From positions 62,001-126,000 of the forward strand of contig NZ_JAEKKT010000134.1 in the NCBI RefSeq assembly GCF_019510245.1: a stretch of 64,000 nt of DNA, given 5' to 3'. This document shows, in pieces, positions 26,168 through 34,077 of this stretch; within the stretch, counting starts at the first letter, position 1, and each line of letters opens with the position of its first letter. The DNA comes from Streptomyces sp. (GTDB taxonomy: Bacteria; Actinomycetota; Actinomycetes; Streptomycetales; Streptomycetaceae). Under the pieces are notes generated by a model. That model ran no database searches. It was not told the origin of the DNA and saw nothing but the letters and a program-made list of their open reading frames with translations. The position numbers were made by a program, and so were the translations under genes.

Positions 26168-27072
26168 GGCTCTCTCCTCTGCCGAGGTGCCTGATGGATC
26201 ATCAGGCAGCTTGCCCGCAAAGGCCGCACAAGCAGAACCCGGCAACTCGGTAACCTTGACCGCGACCAAGCGGTTCGAACATCGTCTCGTCGGATTTCAC
26301 CACGCCTGACGCCGGCGAGCGACATCCCCCGCGCCGGCCGGTCCGCCCCATGTCCCGGACGAGGTCGCCGATTCCGTCCGAAGCCGACGCGCTCTGGTCA
26401 TGAACCCGTTCGTCACGGCAGCGGCCGAGCGCTTCGGACCGCCGTCAGGCCGAGGGCGTGAGCCCTCCGACCGCCGCGGCGACGCGCCTGGCCACCGGCT
26501 GCCGGTCCAGTGCCGCGTCGAACAGCCCGCCCGGCAGCCGCAGCGCGCCCGCGCCGTGCGGCGTGAGACAGCAGCCGGGACGCCGGGCCGGTTCGGCGTG
26601 TGCGCAGGCCGCCGGCTCGGCGGACGCCTCGCCGCGCACCTGGACGAAGTCCGGGGCCCGCCGAGTAGCCGGGCGCCGGGCGTCCGAGACCCGGGAGGCG
26701 GTTTCGGCCGCGCGAGGCGCGGGCACCCGTGCCAGGCTCGGAACGGGGCATCGGAAAAGCAGGCACCCGGGGTGGCGGAGAACCGGCGGCAGAAGGTGAG
26801 CGCGGCGTGGCGGTGTCCGAAGCGCAGGGGGCGCCCCGGCCGGCCGGGCGCGGGGAGCGGCTGCCGGACGCGCTCGCGCTGTACGGCCTGCTGATCCTGA
26901 CCGTGACCGGCGTCCGGCCGACGTTCTTCCTCGACCCGCCGCCGGTACTTCGGCACGCCGGTGGACCTGCCGGTCACCGAGTGGGAGCGCCGTCGCGTGG
27001 AACTCGTACCGGCGTCCCCCGGAGCGGCCGAGGCGGACCGGGGGAGGACAAGTGGAGCGAGGAGGTCGAGCC
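26168..27072. other. Long region without a confident gene
   Basis: About 900 bp separate the acyltransferase from the formate dehydrogenase genes. On the minus strand, 26445 to about 26660, a frame ending CCLTPHGAGALRLPGGLFDA...VGGLTPSA looks protein-like and may be the tail of a decayed gene. On the plus strand a frame around 26807-27000 has one hydrophobic stretch (ALALYGLLILTV). Neither has a good start or known family. Confidence 0.4.
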
Positions 27073-28128
27073 ATGACCGACAGCGGCACCGACGCGACCC
27101 GCCGGGCGCGGCCGGATCCCGGGCACCAGAACCTGCTGTACGGTCTGCAGCCGGACGTGGCGGGAGCGGCCGGGTACCCGGACAGCCCGCCGCGTATGGG
27201 CTTCTTCACCGACACCACCGTGTGCATCGGCTGCAAGGCGTGCGAGGTGGCCTGCAAGGAGTGGAACGCGGTCCCGGAGGACGGCCTGGAACTGACCGGC
27301 ATGTCCTACGACAACACCCAGGGGCTCGGCGCCGACACCTGGCGCCATGTCGCCTTCATCGAGCAGCGCAAACCGCTGGGCGTCCAGGAACCGGGGGTCT
27401 CGCACGAGGATGTGGACGTGTTCGCCGCCGCCCGGACCCTCGGCGCCTCCCCCGCCTCGCCCGGGCCGGGCGCCACGGCACCGGCCGCCGACACCGCACC
27501 GGCGGGTGCGCCGGCCGGGGAGATCTCCCCGGTCCGACCCGACGGACGCACCGAACTGCGCTGGTTGATGGCCTCGGACGTGTGCAAGCACTGCACCCAC
27601 GCTGCCTGCCTTGACGTGTGCCCCACCGGATCGCTGTTCCGCACCGAGTTCGGCACGGTCGTCGTCCAGGAGGACATCTGCAACGGCTGCGGCTACTGCG
27701 TGCCCGCCTGCCCCTACGGCGTGATCGACCAGCGCAAGGACGACGGCCGGGTCTGGAAGTGCACGCTCTGCTACGACCGCCTCGGCACCGGTATGGAACC
27801 GGCCTGCGCCAAGGCCTGCCCCACCGACTCCATCCAGTTCGGCCCGCTGGACGAGCTGCGCGAGCGGGCGGCCGGCCGGGTGGCCCGACTGCACGCGGCC
27901 GGTGTACCCGACGCCCGGCTGTACGGCGAGGACCCCGGCGACGGGGTGGGCGGCGACGGCGCGTTCTTCCTGCTGCTGGACGAGCCGGAGGTGTACGGCC
28001 TGCCCCCGGACCCGGTCGTCACCACCCGGGACCTCCCGGACATGTGGCGGCACGCGGCGCTGGCGGCGGCCTCGCTCGCCGCGCTCGCCGTGACCAGTTT
28101 CGTGGGCGCCGGCCGAAGGAGGCGGTGA
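27073..28128 (+). CDS. Formate dehydrogenase iron-sulfur (beta) subunit
   Basis: A 351-aa electron-transfer subunit with four [4Fe-4S] sites. Cys motifs are CIGCKACEVACKEW (about 57-70), CKHCTHAACLDVCPTG, CNGCGYCVPACPYG, and CTLCYDRLGTGMEPACAKACP. A Pro/Ala-rich linker of about 45 residues interrupts the fold at about 120-165. The C-terminus has a single hydrophobic helix (HAALAAASLAALAVTSFVG) that could anchor it to the membrane. GGAGG lies before the ATG. Its stop overlaps the next gene by 1 nt. It passes electrons from the Sec-containing alpha subunit to the NrfD-type membrane subunit. Confidence 0.92.
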   Translation: MTDSGTDATRRARPDPGHQNLLYGLQPDVAGAAGYPDSPPRMGFFTDTTVCIGCKACEVACKEWNAVPEDGLELTGMSYDNTQGLGADTWRHVAFIEQRKPLGVQEPGVSHEDVDVFAAARTLGASPASPGPGATAPAADTAPAGAPAGEISPVRPDGRTELRWLMASDVCKHCTHAACLDVCPTGSLFRTEFGTVVVQEDICNGCGYCVPACPYGVIDQRKDDGRVWKCTLCYDRLGTGMEPACAKACPTDSIQFGPLDELRERAAGRVARLHAAGVPDARLYGEDPGDGVGGDGAFFLLLDEPEVYGLPPDPVVTTRDLPDMWRHAALAAASLAALAVTSFVGAGRRRR

Positions 28129-29171
28129 TGAGCGGTTCCGATGTGTCACGTGAAGGCGTCCGAGGCACCAGGCCCGGGCGGGACGCGCCGACCGGTAAGC
28201 ACGGCAGGCGCCGCCGGGACCGGGGCGAGCGGAGCATGGTGCCCGACGCCGAGTTCTCCTCGTACTACGGCAGGCCGATCCTCAACAAGCCCACCTGGAA
28301 GCCGCTCGACATCGCCGGCTACCTCTACCTGGGCGGGCTCGCGGGCGGCTCCTCGCTGCTGGCCGCCGGGGCGCAGTTCACCGGCCGCCCGGCGCTGGCC
28401 CGGGCCGCGAAGCTGGGCGCGACCGGCGCCATCTCCCTTTCGCTGGCGGCGCTCGTCCACGACCTGGGCCGCCCGGGCCGCTTCCTGAACATGCTGCGCG
28501 TCCTCAAGCCGACCTCTCCGATGAGCGTGGGCTCGTGGCTGCTGGCCGGATACGCCCCGCTGACCATGGCGGCGGCGGCCACCGACGTGGCCGGGCGCCA
28601 CCGGCTCGTCGGTACGGCCGCCACCGCGTCGGCCGCCGTCCTCGGCCCCGCGGTCGTCACCTACACCGCTGTGCTGATCTCGGACACCGCCGTGCCGTCC
28701 TGGCACGAGGGGTACCGCGAGCTGCCGTTCGTCTTCGCCGGGTCCGGCGCCACCGCGGCGGCCGGGCTGGCGCTGCTGGCCACCCCGCCGGCCCAGACCG
28801 TCCCCGCGCGGCGGCTGGCGGCCCTCGGCGCCGCCCTCGAGCTGGGCGCCTTCCGGCTCATGAAGCATCGGATGGGCGGCCTGCTGTCCGAGCCCTACGG
28901 ACAGGGCCGGGCACACACCCTGCTGCGCACCTCGGAACTCCTCACGGCGGGCGGCGCGGCCGTGGCGGCCCTCGGCGGCCTCGACACCCGACGGCCCGCC
29001 CGGGTGCTCGCGGCGGTGGCGGGCGCGGCCCTGCTGACCGGCTCGGCGGCGCTGCGGTTCGGCGTCTTCCACGCCGGGGTCGCCTCTGCCGAGGACCCGA
29101 AGTACACGGTCGTTCCGCAACGGGAGCGGCTGGACGCGAGGAAAGGAGACGGGACGGCGACCCGGCCGTGA
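28128..29171 (+). CDS. NrfD/PsrC-family membrane subunit
   Basis: A 347-aa polytopic membrane protein with about eight to nine hydrophobic helices. The motif PTWKPLDIAGYLYLGGLAGG and the conserved HDLGRPGRFLNMLRVLKP are typical of NrfD/PsrC-type quinone-reactive subunits. A charged 40-residue N-terminal extension (GKHGRRRRDRGERS) precedes the family start. Its ATG overlaps the beta-subunit stop. It should link formate oxidation to the menaquinone pool. Confidence 0.9.
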   Translation: MSGSDVSREGVRGTRPGRDAPTGKHGRRRRDRGERSMVPDAEFSSYYGRPILNKPTWKPLDIAGYLYLGGLAGGSSLLAAGAQFTGRPALARAAKLGATGAISLSLAALVHDLGRPGRFLNMLRVLKPTSPMSVGSWLLAGYAPLTMAAAATDVAGRHRLVGTAATASAAVLGPAVVTYTAVLISDTAVPSWHEGYRELPFVFAGSGATAAAGLALLATPPAQTVPARRLAALGAALELGAFRLMKHRMGGLLSEPYGQGRAHTLLRTSELLTAGGAAVAALGGLDTRRPARVLAAVAGAALLTGSAALRFGVFHAGVASAEDPKYTVVPQRERLDARKGDGTATRP

Positions 29172-29392
29172 CGTCGGCGGGCGCAGCGCGGCCGGACACG
29201 GCACCGGTGCGCGGCCCAGCCAGGCGAACGGACAGACAGTGGCCGACGTCGCCGAGCCGGTGCCGGGCGCGGTCGGCGGCAGCGCCGGTTTCGGCCGGTG
29301 CGGCGCGGGTACTCCGGCGCAGCGAGACGAACCGTACGCGGAGGGGAGGCGGCGCCGATGCCCACCCGGAGTCAGGTGCTGCGCCTGCTCGC

Positions 29393-29666
29393 GTATTGGC
29401 CGACCAGTTGTGCCGGCACATGGCCTTCGAGGATGCCGTGTTCGCCCGGCTGCGCGAGAATCTTTCCCAGGAGGAACGCGAACGGCTCGGTGAGTAGGTC
29501 GTCCGCGCCTGGCGGCCCGCACCGAGCCCGCCCGCAACCGCACGCCCCGCGGCGCCCGCCGGCGGCCGTCGCCACCGCCGGGACCGCGGTGGCGCAGATG
29601 GACCGAGTCCGGGACGCGGCCGGCGGACGCCCCGCCGACCGCCGGGGAACGGAACGGGAGGACTGA
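29393..29666 (+). pseudogene. Hemerythrin-like (HHE) protein remnant
   Basis: A frame with LADQLCRHMAFEDAVFARLR and ENLSQEERERLGE ends at an in-frame TAG (29495-29497). The codons after it resume plausible sequence (VVRAWR, Ala/Pro-rich). A second frame gives MDRVRDAAGGRPADRR near 29600-29666. HHE proteins of this genus combine an HMxFEE-type helix with a basic Ala/Pro linker and a VDRVRDA-like tail. The gene therefore seems to be decaying between nrfD and the alpha subunit. No start with a ribosome-binding site is visible. Confidence 0.45.
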
Positions 29667-29669
29667 CCC

Positions 29670-32600
29670 ATGGGCGTACGCACCTGGATCGACTCCTGGC
29701 CGGTCTACCGCCAGCTCACCGGCACCGACCCGCTGGGCCGCGGCGCCGCCGCGAAGAGCGCGCGCAGCGGCCGGCTGACCCCCCGCGTGGCGAGCGCGGA
29801 CCGCGTGGTGAAGTCGGTCTGCCCCTACTGCGCGGTCGGCTGCGGCCAGAACGTCTACGTCGAGAACGGCAAGGTCACCCAGATCGAGGGCGACCCCGAC
29901 TCGCCGGTCTCCCGCGGCAGGCTCTGCCCGAAGGGCTCGGCCAGCCTCCAGCTCACCACCGGCGACGCCCGCGAGCACCAGGTCCTCTACCGGCGCCCGC
30001 ACGGCACCGCCTGGGAGCACCTGGACCTCGACACCGCGATGGACATGATCGCCGACCGGGTGATCGAGTCCCGCCGGGCGGGCTGGGAGTGGGAGGTCGA
30101 CGAGACCCGCACCCGGCGCACCCTCGGCATCGCGAGCCTGGGCGGGGCCACCCTCGACAACGAGGAGAACTACCTGCTGAAGAAGTTGTACACGGCGCTC
30201 GGCGCGATCCAGATCGAGAACCAGGCGCGTGTTTGACACTCCTCCACCGTTCCCAGTCTGGGAACCTCGTTCGGACGCGGCGGCGCGACCACCTTCCAGC
30301 AGGACCTGCAGCACTCGGACTGCATCGTCGTCCAGGGCTCGAACATGGCCGAGTGCCACCCGGTCGGGTTCCAGTGGGTCATGGAGGCGAAGGCCCGCGG
30401 CGCGAAGCTGATCCACGTCGACCCGCGGTTCACCCGCACCAGCGCGCTGGCCGACCTGCACGTACCGCTGCGCGCGGGCACGGACATCGCCTTCCTCGGC
30501 GGGATCATCCACTACGTCCTGGAGCAGGAGAAGTACTTCCGGGACTACGTCGTCGCGTACACCAACGCACCCGTGGTCCTCAGCGAGGACTTCCGGGACA
30601 CCGAGGACCTCGACGGCGTCTTCTCCGGCCTCGACCGCGACAGCCGCTCCTACGACAACAACAGCTGGCAGTACGAGGGCATGGAGGTGCAGGCGGCCTC
30701 GGGCCAGCGCGACGAAGAGTACGACAAGCGCACCGACGGCGGCGGCTCGGTCTCCGAGGCCGCGCGCGGCGAGGCGCACGGCTCCGGCGGCGCCGACATC
30801 GGCGAGGGCGAACCCGAGCGGGACGAGACGCTCACCCACCCGCGCTGCGTCCTCCAGGTCCTCAGACGGCACTTCGCCCGCTACACACCGGAGACGGTCG
30901 AGCAGATCTGCGGGGTCCCGCAGGACGTCTTCCGCCAGGTGTGCGAACTGGTCACCGACAACTCCGGGCGCGACCGCACGACGGCCTTCGCCTACGCGGT
31001 CGGCTGGACCCAGCACACGGTCGGCGTGCAGTACATCCGCGCCGCGGCCATCCTGCAGACCCTGCTCGGCAACATCGGCCGGCCCGGCGGCGGCATCCTC
31101 GCGCTGCGCGGCCACGCCTCCATCCAGGGCTCCACCGACATCCCCACCCTGTTCAACCTGCTGCCCGGCTACATCCCCATGCCGCACGCCCACCAGAACC
31201 AGGACCTGGACGCCTTCGTCGAGGCGGAGGCCGCCCGCAAGGGCTACTGGGGCAACATGCGCGCCTACCTGGTCAGCCTGCTCAAGGCGTACTGGGGCGA
31301 GGCGGCCACCCCGGAGAACGACTTCTGCTTCGACTACCTGCCACGCCTGACCGGCTCCCACTCCACCTACGAGACGACCATGGCCCAGCTGGACGGAGTC
31401 TGCAGGGGCTACTTCCTGGTCGGCGAGAACCCGGCCGTCGGCAACGCCAACTCCAAGCTGATGCGTCTCGGCATGGCCAACCTGGACTGGCTCGTGGTCC
31501 GCGACTTCTCCCTGATCGAGTCGGCCACCTGGTGGCAGGACGGCCCCGAGATCGAGACGGGTGAACTGCGCACCGAGGACATCCGCACCGAGGTCTTCTT
31601 CCTGCCGGCCGCGGCGCACACCGAGAAGGACGGCAGCTTCACCAACACCCAGCGCCTGCTCCAGTGGCACCACCAGGCCGTCGAACCGCCCGGGGACTGC
31701 CGCAGCGACCTGTGGTTCGCCTTCCACCTCGGCCGCATCATCCGCGAGAAGCTGGCCGGCTCCACCGACCCCATGGACCAGCCGGTGCTCGACCTCGCCT
31801 GGGACTACCCCACCAGGGGTGCCCAGGCCGAACCCGACGCGGAGGCGGTCCTGGCCGAGATCAACGGCTACGACGCCGAGGGCAACCCGCTCGCCTCCTA
31901 CGAGCAGCTCAACGCCGACGGCTCCACCGCCTGCGGGTGCTGGATCTACTGCGGGGTCTACGCCGACGGCGTCAACCAGGCCGCCCGCCGCAAACCCGGC
32001 AAGGAACAGAACTGGGTCGCGAACGAATGGGCCTGGGCCTGGCCCGCCAACCGGCGCATCCTCTACAACCGGGCCTCCGCCGACCCGGACGGCAAGCCGT
32101 GGAGCGAGCGCAAGGCCCTGGTGTGGTGGGACGAGGAACAGGCGAAGTGGGTCGGCCACGACGTCCCCGACTTCACCGCGGACAAGTCGCCGCAGCACCG
32201 CCCGCCGCCCGGCGCGACGGCCGCCGACGCCCTCTCCGGTACCGACCCGTTCATCATGCAGGCCGACGGCAAGGCCTGGCTGTACGTGCCCTCCGGCCTC
32301 ACCGACGGCCCGCTGCCCACCCACTACGAGCCACAGGACTCGCCGTTCCCGAACCTGCTCTACTGCCAGCAGCGCAACCCGGTACGGCAGCTGCTGCCCT
32401 CGAAGCCCGACAACCGCTACCAGCCCAGCGGCACCGAGCCCGGCTCCGAGGTCTTCCCGTACGTGGCCACCACCTACCGGCTCACCGAGCACCACACCGC
32501 GGGCGGCATGTCCCGCTGGCAGCCCTATCTGGCCGAACTGCAACCGGAGTTCTTCTGCGAGGTGTCACCCGAACTGGCCGCCGAGCGCGGCCTGGAGCAC

Positions 32601-32930
32601 ACCGGCTGGGCGACGATCGTCAGCGCCCGCGGCGTGGTCGAGGCCCGGGTGCTGGTCACCGACCGGATGGCCCCGCTGACCGTGCAGGGCCGCCGCCTCC
32701 ACCAGGTCGGCCTGCCCTACCACTGGGGCCCGAACGGCTACAGCACCGGCGACGCGGCCAACGAACTGCTGCACCTGTCCCTCGACCCCAACACCCACAT
32801 CCAGGAGACCAAGGCGTTCGCCGTCGACATCCGCCCCGGCCGGCGTCCGCGCGGCCCCGCCTCGGTGGAGCTGGTGCGCGCCTACCAGGCGCGGGCCGGC
32901 ATCGACGACCACACGGGCACGGAGCCCTGA
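29670..32930 (+). CDS. Selenocysteine-containing formate dehydrogenase alpha subunit (UGA read as Sec189)
   Basis: A 1086-aa molybdopterin oxidoreductase that oxidises formate to CO2. The frame from ATG 29670 meets TGA at 30234-30236 and continues open in the same phase to 32930. The context NQARV-U-HSSTVPSLGTS is the canonical formate dehydrogenase active site, so the TGA encodes selenocysteine. A hairpin suited as a bacterial SECIS follows at 30249-30265. The N-terminal [4Fe-4S] ligands are Cys51, 54, 58 and 86 (CPYCAVGC, GRLCPKG). No Tat or Sec signal is present, so the enzyme is predicted to be cytoplasmic, unlike E. coli FdnG. GGAGG lies upstream. Its stop abuts the selD stop. Confidence 0.96.
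30249..30265 (+). promoter_or_regulatory. SECIS-like hairpin after the Sec codon
   Basis: A perfect 7-bp stem GTTCCCA/TGGGAAC closes on the loop GTC. It begins 12 nt after the in-frame TGA. Position and GU-containing loop fit bacterial SECIS elements recognised by SelB. Confidence 0.8.
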
Positions 32931-33950
32931 TCACCTGAGGACGAGCGAGTGGTCCCCGCGGGGCACCAGCTCCCCGATCACCGGCGCCCCCGGGACCTCT
33001 CCGGCCACCAGCAGCCCTCCGGAGGTCTGCGCGTCCGCCAGCAGCAGCCGGGTGTCGGTGTCCGTGTCCCCGAAGTCGGTGTACGGCGCCACCCACTCCA
33101 GGTTGCGCCGGGTGCCGCCGCTGACGTACCCGTCCCGCACCGCCTCCCGGGCACCCGCCAGGTAGGGCACGGCGGCGGTGTCGAGCACGGCGGTCACGCC
33201 CGAGGCGCGGGCCAGCTTGTGCAGATGGCCGAGCAGCCCGAAGCCGGTGACGTCGGTGGCGCAGCTCGCCCCGGCGGCCAGGGCGGCGGCGGACGCGTCC
33301 CGGTTCAGAGCCGTCATCGTCGCGATCGCCTGCTCGAACCGCTCGCCGGTCGCCTTGTGCCGGTTGTTCAGCACGCCCACACCGAGCGGCTTGGTCAGCG
33401 ACAGCGGCAGACCCGGGCGCCCGGTGTCGTTGCGCAGCAGCCGCGCCGGGTCGGCGACACCGGTGACCGCCATGCCGTACTTGGGCTCGGGATCGTCCAC
33501 GCTGTGCCCGCCGCCGACATGGCACCCGGCCTCGGTGGCCACGTCCAGCCCGCCCCGCAGCACCTCACGGGCGAGCTCGAACGGCAGCCGGTCGCGGGGC
33601 CAGCCGAGGAGGTTGACGGCGAGCAGCGGCCGGCCGCCCATCGCGTACACGTCCGAGAGCGCGTTGGCGGCGGCGATGCGCCCCCAGTCGTAGGGGTCGT
33701 CGACGACCGGGGTGAAGAAGTCGGCGGTGCACACCACGGCCGTCCCCGCCCGCCCGGGAAGGCCGACCACGGCCGCGTCGTCCCCGGTGGCGAGGCCGAC
33801 CAGCAGGGGGCTGTCGCCACCGGTGAGCGAGGGCGCGGTCAGTCCGCTGACCACCTCCTCCAGCTCACCGGGCGGAATCTTGCAGGCGCAGCCGCCGCCG
33901 TGGGCGAACTGCGTGAGCCGTACGGACGCCTGGCGGGTCGCTGGTGTCAT
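32931..33950 (-). CDS. selD: Selenide, water dikinase (selenophosphate synthetase)
   Basis: A 339-aa enzyme making selenophosphate from selenide and ATP. The active-site block is GGGCACKIPPGE, with Cys21 (equivalent to E. coli Cys17) and Lys24; the catalytic residue is Cys, not Sec. Other landmarks are GDDAAVV, DFFTPVVDDPYDWGRIAAAN and SLTKPLGVGVL. AGGAGA lies before the ATG. It is convergent with the dehydrogenase, and the two stops form TGATCA with no spacer. It supplies selenium for tRNA-Sec charging by SelA. Confidence 0.95.
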   Translation of the reverse strand: MTPATRQASVRLTQFAHGGGCACKIPPGELEEVVSGLTAPSLTGGDSPLLVGLATGDDAAVVGLPGRAGTAVVCTADFFTPVVDDPYDWGRIAAANALSDVYAMGGRPLLAVNLLGWPRDRLPFELAREVLRGGLDVATEAGCHVGGGHSVDDPEPKYGMAVTGVADPARLLRNDTGRPGLPLSLTKPLGVGVLNNRHKATGERFEQAIATMTALNRDASAAALAAGASCATDVTGFGLLGHLHKLARASGVTAVLDTAAVPYLAGAREAVRDGYVSGGTRRNLEWVAPYTDFGDTDTDTRLLLADAQTSGGLLVAGEVPGAPVIGELVPRGDHSLVLR

Positions 33951-33984
33951 ACCGGTCTCCTGGGGAACTAGCGTGACGGTCGGT

Positions 33985-34077
33985 GGAGGCGTGTGGGTGC
34001 CTGGTGGCCCTCCCGGTCTTCAAAACCGAGGTGCCCGAGGATCTCGGGCAGGCGGGTTCGATTCCCGTCCGCCTCCG
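33985..34077 (+). tRNA. selC: tRNA-Sec (anticodon UCA)
   Basis: A 93-nt tRNA with the acceptor pair GGAGGCG/CGCCTCC, anticodon loop CTTCAAA (anticodon TCA at 34020-34022), a long variable arm (GGTGCCCGAGGATCTCGGGC region) and T-loop TTCGATT. CCA is not encoded. The size, long variable arm, UCA anticodon and placement among selA, selB and selD identify it as selenocysteine tRNA. It lies opposite to, and overlaps, the 3' end of selB. Confidence 0.95.

Noticed and set aside
26297-26977. Arg/Pro-rich 226-codon minus-strand frame upstream of the formate dehydrogenase genes.
   Set aside because: Composition is that of non-coding GC-rich DNA, with no ribosome-binding site and no family motif.
29670-30236. 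A separate 188-aa formate dehydrogenase fragment followed by a second gene from 30345.
   Set aside because: Both frames are in the same phase, and the only break is a TGA in the canonical Sec context with a SECIS-like hairpin, so they are one gene.
28146-32543. A 1465-codon open frame on the minus strand across nrfD and the formate dehydrogenase alpha subunit.
   Set aside because: It is an antisense shadow of GC-rich coding DNA. Its composition is Gly/Val/Arg-rich with no family motif, and the plus-strand genes have clear motifs and ribosome-binding sites.
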